Source: Benincasa hispida
Lineage: Eukaryota > Streptophyta > Magnoliopsida > Cucurbitales > Cucurbitaceae
Direction: 5' to 3'
Assembly: GCF_009727055.1 (NCBI RefSeq)
Contig: NC_052358.1
Location: 49,085,910-49,149,909 of the forward strand
Length of the DNA stretch: 64,000 bases
The notes under the pieces were generated by a model. That model saw only the letters and a program-made list of their open reading frames with translations, did no database searches and had not been told where the DNA came from. Positions within the stretch are counted from its first letter, which is position 1; each line of letters starts with the position of its first letter. The position numbers were made by a program, and so were the translations under genes. This document shows, piece by piece, positions 48,787 to 60,470 of this stretch.

Positions 48787-49330
48787 CTAAATATCTCGTA
48801 AACCTAGTCTCACTAGGCAACCCTCAAACACTTTAGCTGAGAAGGCCTTTATAAATGGATCAACCAAGTTTTTTTGTGAGGCTATCTGTGTGACGATCAC
48901 ATTTTCTGTGTGTACAATCTCTCTGATGAGATGGTTCTTGTGCTCGATGTGTATTCCACGCTTATGGCTTCTATGTTCCTTTGAGTTAGCAATCGCTACA
49001 CTGTTATCACAATATAGGATGATCAACAGGTGCATATTTGGAACGACTTCTAAATAAGTTAGGAACTTTCTAATCCACACTTCTTCTTTTGCTACTTCAC
49101 TTACAGCTACATACTCAGCTTCCATTGTGGAGTCAGCAATACAACTTTGCTTGATATTCTTCCAGACTACTGCTCCTCCATTTAGAGTGAAAACTGACCT
49201 TGAAGTTGATTTCCTTGAATCCATATCGGTCTTGAAGTCAGAATCAACGTATCTAGTAAGGATCAGAACCTTAGCACCATACACGAGTATATAGTCTCTC
49301 GTTCTCTGAAGATACTTGAGGATGTTCTTA
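48787..49330 (-). pseudogene. RNase H domain of copia A
   Basis: Minus strand, with one open piece 48787-49284 (165 codons). DSDFKTDMDSRKSTSRSVFTLNGGAVVWKN, DSTMEAEYVAVSE and ILYCDNSVAIANSKEHRSHKRG are the conserved copia RNase H blocks, with the Asp and Glu residues in place. It ends VFEGCLVRLGLRDI, close to the normal C-terminus, 130 bp from the 3' LTR. The domain itself looks nearly complete. It is separated from RT (49712-50329) by stops and frameshifts. Confidence 0.85.
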
Positions 49331-49339
49331 ACAGCAGTC

Positions 49340-50370
49340 CAATGATCATATCCAAGATTAGACTAATATCTGCTAATAACTCCAATTGTATAGCATATAT
49401 CGAGACAAGTACACAACATGTCATACATTAAACTTCCTACTGCTGATGCATATGGAATTCGTTTCATAACCTCAATCTCTTAAGGTGTCTTAGGACATTG
49501 TTCCTTAGATAGAGGAATTCCATGTCTGAATGGTAACATATCTTTCTTGGAATTTTGCATGTTATATCTAGACAACATCTTGTCTATATAATATGCCTGA
49601 GATAATGCTAAAATTCCACTCTTGTGGTTCCAAACTATTTGCATCCCAAGAACATGCTACATATCTCCCAAATCCTTCATTTAGAATTGCGCAACAAGTC
49701 ATTTCTTAACGTCAGCCAGAAATTCTACCTTCATTTCCTATGTGTAAAATATCATCAACGTATAGAACTAGAAAAGCTACAGTTTTGTTGACAATTTTCT
49801 TGTAAACACAAGCTTTGTCAACATTCTGTTCAAAGCCATAAGATTTGATCACAATGTCAAATCTCATATTCCAGGATCGAGACACTTGTTTCAACCCATA
49901 AATGGATTTATTAAGCTTGCAAACCTTTTGCTCTTGACCCTGTTGTATAAACCCTTATGGTTGAGATATATAGATACTCTCTTCAAGATAGCCATTCAGA
50001 AAGGCTGTCTTGACATCCATTTGCCAGATTTCATAATCATAAAATGCAGCTATGGACAAGAGTATCCTAATAGACTTAATCATGTAAACTGGAGAGAAGG
50101 TTTCGTCATAGTCTACCCCTTCTCTTTGGGTAAACCCTTTTGCCACATCCCTAGCCTTGTAGGTCTGTACCTTACTAGCTTGATCTCGTTTTCTCTTGTA
50201 GATCCACTTGCAACCGATGGGTTTTATCCCTTCTGGTTGATCTACAAGATCGTAGATTGAATTGAAGTACATTGACTCCATTTCAAGGTCCATGGCTTTA
50301 ATCCATCTGTCCTTATCCACATCTTCCATTGTTTGTTAAAAATTTAGTTGGTCTTCTAGGCCCCAGTCAA
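49340..50370 (-). pseudogene. Reverse transcriptase of copia A
   Basis: Minus strand. Open piece 49955-50329 starts MEDVDKDRWIKAMDLEMESM and includes GCKWIYKRKR, YKARDVAKGFTQREGVDYDETFSPV and EIWQMDVKTAFLNGYLEE. Piece 49712-49894 has RSWNMRFDIVIKSYGFEQN and the catalytic YVDD (49751-49762) in a LVLYVDDILHIGN context. One stop between the pieces near 49930 and further breaks toward 49340 remove the fingers-to-connection continuity. The core catalytic residues are kept. A linker rich in Asp/Ser and RRSGRVVQ (50372-50587) lies upstream, toward the integrase. Confidence 0.85.
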
Positions 50371-50599
50371 GCTATTGCACAACTCTCCCACTACGTCGAG
50401 GCATTCTCAGCTTTTGAGAAGGATGTGAAGTTCCAATTTCATCAACAACTGTTGTTGATGGACCTACTCGATCAACAACTCTTGTTGATGTATCTGTCGA
50501 TTCTCTAGTCATTTCATCTATTACTAGCCTACTGTGAGGTTGATTATTAATAATGTGGTCTTCCTCTAGGAAATCTTCATTTGTCAATACAAATACTTT

Positions 50600-51570
50600 A
50601 TCTTCCTAAGGATCATAAAAGAAACCACCTTTCGTCTTTTTAGGGTAGCCTACAAATATGCATACTTTTGAACGACGTTCCAGTTTCTTAGGATTTTGCA
50701 CCAGCACATGTGTTGGGCATCTCCAAATCCTTAAGTGACATAAACTACCTTTACATCCTCTCCATAAGTCGTAAGGTGTTTCTGAAACACTTTTCGAGGG
50801 AACCATGTTCAATATATACACCGCAGTCTCTACTACGTGTCACCAAAAAGAACTTGGTAATTAAGCATAACTCATCATAGAATGAACCATGTCCAACAAG
50901 GTTCTATTTCTCCTTTATGCAATACCATTTTGTTGAGGTGTGCCAGGTGTTGTGAGTTACGAATGAATTCCATGTTCTATCAAATAGTCGTGGAATTTTA
51001 AGTCCATGTACTCACCACCTCGATCTGATCGAAGTGTTTTAAGCTTTTTATCTAATTGTTTCTCAACATCAATCTTAAATTCCTTGAACTTTTCAAGTGT
51101 TTTGAACTTATGATGCATTAGATAAATATAGCCATATCTTGAATAATCACCAACGAAGCTAATGAAATATTCATACTCTCTTCTAGCTTTAACATTCATT
51201 GGATCGTAAATATCTGAATGTACCAGCTCTATGGGTTCTTTGGCTCTAAGACCTTTTCCAAAAAAGATCTTTTAGTCATTCTACCCTTAAGACAAGATTT
51301 ATATGGCGGTAATGAACTATCTTCTAACTGATTTAGACGACCGTTCTTAACTAGCCTCTCAATCTTGTTGAGATTGATGTGACCAAGTCTCAAGTGCCAA
51401 AGATAGGTATTTGGAGAAATTTTCTGTTTCTTATTTTGAGTTTCAGCTATTTTAAACATCTCTATGTTTAAGATGACTTTTACCTCAGTCAGTTTTAACA
51501 TGTACAAGTTATTTTATAGTTTTGCAGAACAAATTTTGATATCTTTTGAAGTAATGAACACTTCATTATT
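50600..51570 (-). pseudogene. Integrase of copia A
   Basis: Minus strand in three open pieces. 51229-51507 has the zinc domain WHLRLGHINLNKIERLVKNG, but the first cysteine of the CC pair is replaced by tyrosine (PPYKSCLKG, against VCESCLEG in element D), so zinc binding should fail. 50957-51199 has the core FISFVGDYSRYGYIYLM and LRSDRGGEYMD with the second catalytic Asp. 50606-50821 has the C-terminal part SETPYDLWRG, VGYPKKTKGGFFYDP. Frameshifts separate the pieces. Confidence 0.82.
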
Positions 51571-52072
51571 TTAAAAAAAAACTTTGTAATTTTGTTCCAG
51601 CAAACATGAGACAAATATTATATTCCTTTTCATAGAAGGAATGTAATAATCATTTTCAAGTAAAATGTATCTATCTCCTATAAATAACTTCATATCTCCC
51701 ACTACTTTAGTTGACAACCTCCCTGATCCGTACCTTAAAGGTTGCTTCTCCTTCTGTAAACTATCTCCAGGAACTAGTTTCCTGAGAGAAAGTACAAATA
51801 TGATTAGTGGCACCTAAATCTATTATCCATGTCTTTTTATCATTTTCCACTAAGCATGTTTTGATGACAAGTAAATCATATTTACTTTGTCGTTCTACTA
51901 ATGCATTCTCATTTATAATGTTCAAAACTTTTATAAATGAGTTGGAAGATAGAGGACATTCCTCTGTTAAAACAAATTTTGAATCATCATTTTCTAGTAA
52001 TTTTGATTTGCATGTTGAATTATTATTACCATTAATTAAAGTGAAAGCAAGTAAATCTGAAGAATTTGACAT
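51571..52072 (-). pseudogene. Gag remnant and protease of copia A, internal deletion
   Basis: Minus strand. Starts MSNSSDLLAF and reaches SKFVLTEECP, which matches the first 45 or so residues of copia gag (compare RFVLMKDCPP in D). It then passes within about 25 residues to KYDLLVIKTCLVEND, the segment normally found after the zinc knuckle. So most of gag and the zinc knuckle, on the order of 200 residues, is absent. The protease follows: WIIDLGATNHIC, where the active site reads Asp-Leu-Gly instead of Asp-Ser-Gly. 51571-51813 continues toward integrase. This element could not build its own particles. Confidence 0.75.
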
Positions 52073-54395
52073 GTCGAAATTTTAAACAAATTCTTATTAG
52101 TAAATTGCAACTAAACCCAATACAATTTTTAGCAAAAGTAATAATGTACCCAAAAATCATTATTTATTTGCAACGATACTACAGTGAGTCAGAATAAGTG
52201 CTACCGAGGGACAATCAAATACTCCTTCACTAGAGCAAGAAATTCTTGACTAAATACTATCTCTAGAATAACTCTTATTCCTATAGTCATTTAGTTACCG
52301 TTTTTGGTCAGAAATTACTAACACTTAGTAATTCTGTAAGTGTAACCCTCCATTTTTAGACTTCAGAGGTCGGCCCCAATGATGCTACCAAATTGGAGAG
52401 TCAAGGTTGGGAATGGACCTAAGAAATTCGATCCATTTCTAGAGTTTGAGTTGTTCCGAATCCTATGTTACAACCCTCTGAAGGGATCACAGCGGTTAAC
52501 GACTAGCTAGTGCTGCCTAAAGACGACAATAGGCATAACTTAGGAATCTCACGGTCCAAACCAATGGATAAGACCGTAGGATACATTGACACATATCCTT
52601 CACCCACTTACTATGAACGACTTCCCCTATTCACTTTGATCTTGACCCATACAAACACTTTCCGAATGGAGGGTACTCCTGGGTGACACGAAGGCAAGCA
52701 TGAATCTCACGGTGTGAACATATAGGGACATGAAAGTTAAAATCAATTATATCGCATATATTTAATTTTACGATGAACTACTTCCCCTATTCACCTTGAT
52801 CTCAATTCATGCAAACATTTTCCGAATGAAGGTCCCTCCCAGGCTGAGACGAAGCTAATCATGAATCTTGATGTTAACTCTTAGGGATGCAAGAGCTAAA
52901 ATCAAAATATTGTATATTTGATTTTATTGTAAACAACTTCCCCTATTCACCTTGATCTTGATTCATATAAACACTTTTCAAATGGAGGTCACTCCTAGAG
53001 TGACATAGAGCGAAGCATGAATCTCGATATGAACTCTTAAGGACGTTGAGAGCTAAAAACAACATATCGTTATGTTACTAATCTCCAGTAAGGTGTTCTA
53101 ACAACATATCATATATGTTATTAAACTCCCACTGAAGTGTTCTACTATTTGTTTGGGTATATTTATACTCAGGTTTATTCTAGCTAATTAAACAACCTAA
53201 GTCTATGTGGTTTATTTAAGTATAATGCTTATAAATGGATTTAACCTATGATGTCTAGGTGATAAACTGTTTTATTACCTCACACTGCTCACATACACTT
53301 ATAAAACTGGTTAACAACGCTCAATTATTCGGCCATAATCCCAAGGTAGGATGTGTTCCATAAACCGTCAACTTAAAAACCTCCAGCCTTAGATAGGATT
53401 ATATACCGATTGAGTTTGTAATCGTGTTTTATAGGATAACGACCTATTTCAACTATTAAAATAAGTGATAAACCTACGTGAGCATGCAACTTATCTTTGT
53501 TATAGATTTTTAATGTCTGATCCAATTTTATAACAAGTTATAAAATAAAAGACATTCTTTGCATCCATAACATTCAACAAAGGCATTCAAAATTTAATAT
53601 AACACTTATATTAAACATTAAAAACCCTAAACATGTATACTATATATTAAAACTCTTTATAACATATATCCAATGCATGTAACATGCTTCCTATGGTGAG
53701 ATTTTAAATCTACATGGCATACAATATGCACATACATGTTTTAATTTAAATATAACATACATCACATGCATAAATATTTAAACAACACTGATATGGTTCA
53801 ACTTCGGCATCTTAAGCAAGAAATAATAACTAAATTATTACAGAACAGGTAAAAAATTGCTTCAAAAGTGTTCTGAACCGCACAACAACCTAAACCGGAC
53901 CTGAGCCGCCCGAACCGAACCCCTAGATCTTCAAAAGATGTTGAGCTGGACCAAGGGTGGCTGAATCAGATCAGAATCCTTGAAAAATGGTCGAACCAGA
54001 CCTCTCTAGCACGAACCGGCTCACGAACGTGCGCGTTTCGAGGCTGGGATGAATAGCGTCACGACTCTTCATCCCAATGTTGCAATGCCTCAGGCTCCAA
54101 GATGAACAACTTCAATTACAGCTTCAATTATGTCCTAATTTCTGTTGCTGATCTTGCTTGCTTCCAGCTTCAATTACAACCTAATTTCGACTTTATTGAC
54201 TCCAAATAAATTACAGACTCTAGAGTACACATATAAGCTCATCAAACAAGAGCCAATTATAAATTTAACTTAAGAATCAAAGAGAAATCTAATACCAAAG
54301 TTGATTGAAGCACTATATCAGTCCCCAAATATGCAATCATAGAAATTCATCCACCAAACTCTAATTAATGTTAATTGAGTGCTTAAATCATGCTA
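52073..54395 (-). other. Leader of copia A (non-coding)
   Basis: About 2.3 kb with no credible ORF. Around 52560-53050 a block with ttcccctattcacc..gat, acaaacac.ttccgaatg and a tgaatct phrase occurs three times (near 52630, 52780 and 52940). This internal tandem repeat has a period of about 150 bp. A GAACC-rich part lies at about 53870-54030. Confidence 0.6.
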
Positions 54396-54404
54396 TGATA
54401 CCAA
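54391..54404 (-). promoter_or_regulatory. Primer binding site of copia A, tRNA-Met type
   Basis: On the minus strand TTGGTATCATAGCA directly follows the LTR end. It is one base from the usual plant copia site TGGTATCAGAGC, which pairs with initiator tRNA-Met. Confidence 0.8.
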
Positions 54405-54405
54405 C

Positions 54406-56256
54406 TGTAAATAAGCATGCAATAGAAGAAATCAGAATCAATAAGCACTCTAATTACATTTAATTTGAATTCCAAAAGCATGCAAAAATAGATTTTTCAA
54501 CAAGAGGGTTTCAAGAACATGCACCTTTGCAGAATCATCCAAATCAAAACCGCTCTTCTCGAATTCTCAACTTCAAATCTTCAATGAAATACCAAGATAT
54601 CTTCTTTACTATTCTCAGCCTTGAATTTGAGTGGTGGAACTCAAGATTGAAGTGAATTCTAGAGGGAAATGAAGAGGGTTTTTTAGAGAAGATAAAATTT
54701 TTCAGAAAACTCACTTTGCCAGCAGCTCAATATATCCAATTCTAATTTTTTTTTAGAGTTTTATGTATCTAATACATGCATCCTCTCAGTCATAAAGGTC
54801 AATGACATTTCAATTTCAAAGAATAAATGGGCTAGGTGTGTCTATGATATTAATCCACCTCCTACTTCAAAAGTAATGGATTTTCCCACTATGACATTTT
54901 TAATCTTTCATTTTCCATTTTCATTTCTAATTTTAATTAATTAAAAAATAACTAAATTAAAAAAAATCAATTTATGAAATTGAATTAAAAAAATGAAAAT
55001 CAATTTGATTTTAATTAATTAAACAAATTAATTAATAATAATTTGATATCAAATATTAAATTAATCAAACACCTAATTTCAATCTGAACACTTTAAATTA
55101 AAAACCCTAAATTCATTTTGAATAGTTCAAATTGAAATTCAAATTTGAACACTTCAAATTGAAATCATTTCAATTCACTCAATTTACTATCAATCGGTGT
55201 TCATGTTTTACGAGCTAGTAGAGAGACCTTTATGGACCTACAGATCCTAAGCTCTGACGATTTGAGATTAATTGGCTAAACTCTTTATGCTAAATTATCT
55301 ATATTTGTTAACTATCGAGTCATACCACTATAGCTCGATAGTTGCACTTCTCCTTGTAGATATTATTTGTGTCCATTTGATTTAACCATAATTAGTAAGT
55401 CAACTCTTTACAGGTTGTTTGTAATACGGTTAGGTCAAATGCTATTTTACCCTCGAAATTACATCTTGCTCCTTAAGTTCCACTGATCCTCTAATGAACA
55501 ATTAGTTTGTGATCCAATCACTAAACCAAATCCCTATCGGGCCAATGAGAAGATGGGGCCCCTTTTCAAGATCTGGATCCAACACTTAAGAGAACAACCT
55601 TTCTTCTATCCCTAAATTAGGTAGGTGTGAATTTCATCTTACACCCTATATCCTCAGCTATCTACCTGATTTTACCCTTGAAATAGGAGGCATATTGAGT
55701 CGTCGTTGTTGAGCCAACCCTCACCTATGCAAATCTAAGGATAATCTCGAATAAACAGGAGTTCATAGTTAGCTCAGGATTAAGATCGAGTTACCTAGGT
55801 TATCTAAGCTAAATGGTCAGTCTTAAATAGTAAACAACGTTATAAAGTAAGAGTGACTTATTTCTTGGTTCGATCTTATGCAAATTCATTGCACAGGACG
55901 TCCCCACTCCTCATGTCAATACATGAATGAATTAGGATCACTTTGTTTATAGCACCTTACAACAAATTGTAACAACTACAGAGTGGGCCGCATCCTATAG
56001 TGTTATCAGAATAAGGCACCTAACCTTATTCGTATACTATAGACTGTTTTTGCTATTTACTCGAACTGGATCCGTCTTTATATCTCCACATAAAGTTCAA
56101 GTATTCATATAATAGTCATATATATTAGTTTTGGATTTAGTCTTTACAAGTGCGATCTATATATTCAACAACAACTTTATTGAATAAACATCTTTATTGA
56201 AAAATAGAATATGTTTAACTTTACAAACTGTGAGTTTTAGGACATACAACCCAACA
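54406..56256 (-). repeat. 5' LTR of copia A
   Basis: 1851 bp, plus-strand edges TGTAAATAAGCATGC and GACATACAACCCAACA. The hairpin AACTATCGAG / CTCGATAGTT is conserved at 55310-55343. Confidence 0.85.
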
Positions 56257-56261
56257 GTGAG

Positions 56262-57119
56262 TGCATCAATTGATGTGGCAGCAACAGAAAAAAGAGTAGA
56301 AATTGAAGGGGCATTCCTTTGACTAGTCGGAGGATGAATCTAAGCTGGAGTCTTCTATACTAAAGAAGGAGTCTAAAAGTTTGTGTTTAAAGGATCATCA
56401 TTAGAGCAAGGTGGCTCAGAACTCCTAGATGAAGTTGTTTCCAAGGAAGGAGATGAGACTACAGAGGGAGTATTTGTTGTCTTACCCTTGTGAGCCGCCT
56501 TGTTCCTTTGCAACCTCTTAATTAAAGCCAAATCCAATGGTAGGTTTAACTTTGCAGACATCCTTACCTGCATCAATGGCCACCCTAACCCGTTCACATT
56601 ACTTGCAGATAAGAGAGGGAAAACACAAGCGCCCCTTCGTTCTAGGGCTGCACTCTACCATCTCTTGATTGATAATACCTTCTAAGTTGATAGAAAGTTG
56701 CATAGGATACTATATAGGAGTATCACACGTTCCATAGATATGATTGTGTTGTGGGCAATGGGCATGACTTGGTGTTTGAAGAAGTAGAGCCAAATGGACA
56801 AGTCCTTTGTAATGTCTCCTGGCCGTAAGATGCGACACCCAATTGATGACAATAACCACTCGATCCTGAGAACTCCCACCTTACACATCTTTTATTTGCT
56901 CCTCAGATGAAGCATATATCTGCACTTTTCATGATCATCCAACATTGAGTATACAACACTAATGGCACTAGCTGAGAAGTCTACTTGCACCCCTCTAACC
57001 GTAGAGATACCCTTCTTTGCCTGTATCCCTCTATAGAATTTTCTAACCAAAGCTATGTTAGTGATTGTTGGCTGCTCATAGAGAGACTCCCATTTATAGT
57101 AGGCAATCATCTGAGTGAC
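56262..57119 (-). pseudogene. Putative plant transposon protein (PF20167-like), broken
   Basis: Minus strand, read in pieces 56892-57110, 56682-56888 and 56373-56597. The order matches what I know of the putative plant transposon protein family: VRKFYRGIQAKKG...VRGVQVDFSASAI, then WLYFFKHQVMPIAHNTIISMERVILLYSIL, then in another frame an EGIINQEM...CFPSLI stretch, then NKAAHKGKTTNTP. I assign the family from these patterns; a profile search was not possible. Two frameshifts and stops break it. Its upstream end is cut by LTR L (57125) and its downstream end by element A (TSD GTGAG), so it belongs to the older element M. The molecular function of this family is not known to me. Confidence 0.55.
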
Positions 57120-57124
57120 ATAGG

Positions 57125-59034
57125 TGAAGGAATCGAATTCCTTTTGTGAAATTATGTGATCGTTGTTTACCTCAATTGTGTAATATGAATTTTAAATAGA
57201 ACGGTAACAAAGCTATAAGATTAATCATGCTATTAAGAAATTCAAAGGAAAATGATGTTACTTTTAAAGATCGATATTCAATCTTTTTACCCACTTGGAG
57301 TTTTCTTTCACAACATCGTACCAATAACTTCTATGAGTAGGACACCACCACAAGCATTCTCTATCCTCTTTGGACAAGGAAGTCTGTGGGGACCTTTAAA
57401 AGGAAAGGGGAAAATGCAGAACATTTTCTCTGAGAGTGTGAGTTTTTTTTTTCTTTTTGGAGAGATTGAAAGATAGAAAGAGTAAAAAAAATCGTAATGC
57501 TTTACAAACATCTTGTAGACTCTTTGCAGATTTAAAGACAGGGAGAGAGAAAGAGGGTAACTGCCTCTCTTCAACTCTCCCACTCTTCCACTCCCTTGCA
57601 ATATAGGGGAGTTTTATTTAATTTAGTTAAATTAAAAAGAGGTAAATTAACTTACTTAAAAAAGAAAAATAGTTTAATTAATTAATTAAGTATCTAATAT
57701 TTAATTTAACTAATTCGAATCATATTCAAATTTACATCTCTCATATGATCTATAGTTTTAATATGAATCTTATTCACATTAATTATAACCTATAGTTCTA
57801 ATATAAATCTAATTTATATTAAATTAACATTTGAATTTTATTCAAATATTTATACTCTCAAATTATATAGTTTAATTTTGAATCTAATTCAAAATTAACT
57901 TTATAATATATCTCAATTGTATTATATGCAATTATATTATTAGTATCATATACAATTAATTGCCTTAAATTAATTTGAACTCTTCAAATTTGTTCCACTT
58001 TAAAATCCTTGTTGAACCCATTTATGAGCTAGCAAAGGGATCTAATGGCCTTACAGTTATAAGCTTCAATGTTTCATAATTAATTAATTAAACTCTTTAA
58101 TTATGTTAATCACAATTCATTAACTATGGGGCACTCCACTAAAGACCCATAGTTGCACTCCTATGAACTGGAGTATATTTATGTGTCCATTGAATTAACC
58201 ATATTTTGTAAGTCAACCCTTCACAAATTGTTCATAATTATAGTTAGGTCGAATTACCATTTTACCCATGTGATTACCTTTTGTACCTTAAGTACTATCG
58301 ATCTTCTAATGGACAATTCTATTTACAGTCCAACTACAAACAAAGTCCTTCTCAGGCCAGTGAGAGGGTGAAGTCTCATTGTTCAAGTCCCGGAGTCAGC
58401 ACTTAAAGGAATAATCTGTCTACTTTCCTTAATATCAGGAAGGAGTGAATTTCATCTCGTGAAGTTATGTTCCTAACTCCGCACTTGATATAGTCCCCAA
58501 AATAGTAGGCATATCGAGTCGACAGCTAAGGCCACTCTCATCCATATAAATAAAAGAACGACCCTTATGAGCAGGAGCTCATAACTCACTTAAGATTGAG
58601 ATCGAATTACATGGTTACTGTTGAAATATAAATCTCTTTAATTAATGATGTTACAAGGAGAGATTATATTTCGAGGTCCGGTCTAATATAGTCTCACTGT
58701 ATAGGATACCTCTAGTTGCATGTCATCACATGAACGATTTGGATCAAATTATTTGTAACACTTACAACTATTATAACATTTACAAAGTAGGTCGTAAGAC
58801 ACCCAACCTTATCCATATACTATATACCTTTTAGGTTATTTCTTGAACACGATCCATTTGTATGTCCATTACATATTATTCAAGTTTCATTAAATAACCT
58901 TGGATCTTAGTTTGTTGGATTTTGAAGTATGCAAATCAAGAATACTTTATTCATCAAATAAAAACTTTATTTATGTATTAAAAAATTTGTTTACAAATTT
59001 ACACAGACTATGAGATTTAGGACAAATCCTAACA
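57125..59034 (-). repeat. 3' LTR of copia L
   Basis: 1910 bp, plus-strand edges TGAAGGAATCGAATTCC and ACAAATCCTAACA, followed by the polypurine tract complement atcttccacttg. It carries hairpin AACTATGGG / CCCATAGTT (58122-58154). Confidence 0.8.
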
Positions 59035-59099
59035 ATCTTCCACTTGTTCAAAAGCTAGTGGGATGTATAATGGGATGTACAAAACATGTAAAAGATAAA

Positions 59100-59690
59100 T
59101 ACAATAAACTATAGCATACAATATACCCAATCATATCTCCCGCTTGCCCTTGTCTAAGTGATACTTTCTCATTCACTTAGACCTTCTAGATGACCCTTAA
59201 ACATTATAGTCATGAGAGTATTTGTAAATGGATCGACAATGTTATGCTCCGATGCTATTTGTTTGATGATCACGTCCCCTCTTTGCATAATCGTATCAGA
59301 TGATACTTCCAATCTATGTTCTTACCACGCTTATGACTTCGAGGTTCCTTCAAATTTACCACAGCACCACTGTTGTCAGAATAAAGAGTGATAGACAAAG
59401 ACATATTTGGAATACCTTCCAAATTAATCAAGAACTTTCTTAGTAGAACAACTTTCTTAGCAGCTTCACAAGCAGCTACATATTCCGCCTCCATAGTAGA
59501 GTTTGCAACACAACCTTGTTTTATGCTTCGCCAAACTACAACTCCTCCATTTAAGAATGAACATTGATCTTGATGTAGATTTCCTAGAATCCTCATCAGT
59601 TTGAAAATCAGAGTTAGTGTATCCTGCAAGGATTAAATCCTTAGCACCATACACAAGCATATAGTCCCTCATTCTCCTAAGATACTTGAG
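59100..59690 (-). pseudogene. RNase H domain of copia L
   Basis: Minus strand. Pieces 59270-59629 and 59466-59672 overlap in different frames. Together they show TNSDFQTDEDSRKSTSRS, NSTMEAEYVAACEAAKK and ITLYSDNSGAVVNLKEPRSHKRGK, the same blocks as in element A. One of the conserved positions reads YSDN instead of YCDN. A frameshift near 59550 splits the domain, and its last part, toward 59150, is only partly open. It would remove RNA during reverse transcription. Confidence 0.75.
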
Positions 59691-59699
59691 GATTTTCTT

Positions 59700-60470
59700 T
59701 ACTGTTGTCCAGTAATAAAATCATGTATTACATTGACACCTACTAACAATCCCAACTGTATAGCATATGTTAGGCCTTGTACCCAGCATGTCATACATAA
59801 GGCTGCCCACAGTCGATGCATATGGAATCCGTCTCAGTTCCTCAACTTTTTAGGTTTCTTAGGACATTACTCCTTAGATAATGTAATAACATGCCTAAAA
59901 GGTAAATTACCTTTCTTGGAATTATGAGTCGAATATCTTACAAACATTTTGTCAATATAAGATACTTGAGACAAGGCTAACATTTTGTTCTTGCAATTTC
60001 TAATAATTTGAATGCCAAGAACATATTGTGCTTCTTCCAAATCTCTCATTTGGAATTGGGTAGATAACGTTAGTAATAAATCCTATATCATTCCTAATGA
60101 GTAGGATATCATCTACGTACAACATGAGAAAAGCAATACTCTTAAGGTTCATCAACATTTTGTTCAAAGCCATAAGATTTGGTTGCATTGTAAAACCTTA
60201 CTTTCCAAGATCTGGATGCTTGCTTCAATCTATGAATGGATCGTTTTAGCTTACAAATATTTTGCTCATGACCTTGTTTTATGAGTCCCTCTAGTTGATT
60301 CACGTAGATGTTCTCATCAAGACTGCCATTCATAAAAGTAGTCTTGACATCCATTTGCCATATTTCATAGTCATAATATATGACAATGGATAAAAGAATA
60401 TGAATAGACTTTAACATGCCAACAAGAGAAAAAGTTTCTTTATAATCAACCCCTTCTACTTGGGTATAAT
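59700..60470 (-). pseudogene. Reverse transcriptase of copia L, cut by R2
   Basis: Minus strand. Open piece 60142-60510 contains VEGVDYKETFSLVGMLKS, YEIWQMDVKTTFMNGSLDENIY and LKQASRSWKVRF. Its first residues (HQRGCDN) come from the inserted R2 element, not from RT. The catalytic YVDD is at 60108-60119 (LMLYVDDILLIRND). Piece 59867-60049 continues with MRDLEEAQYVLGIQI. The fingers region upstream of the TQVEGVDY segment is missing because R2 was inserted there. Confidence 0.8.

Larger units (their letters stand above)
46788..56256 (-). mobile_element. Copia retrotransposon A, both LTRs and perfect TSD
   Basis: A 9469-bp element on the minus strand. Perfect target duplication GTGAG lies at 46783-46787 and 56257-56261. 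5' LTR 56256-54406, primer site, leader, gag remnant and protease, integrase, RT, RNase H, polypurine tract complement (aacttccatttgg after 48658), 3' LTR 48658-46788. Over a 200-base stretch compared by eye the LTRs are roughly 95% alike, so the insertion is not recent. Gag has a large internal deletion and pol is broken in several places, so it is not autonomous now. Confidence 0.88.

Noticed and set aside
57308..57601. Open frames in 57252-57601 as small genes
   Set aside because: They lie in the 3' LTR of copia L and overlap on opposite strands; purine-rich gagag tracts explain their length.
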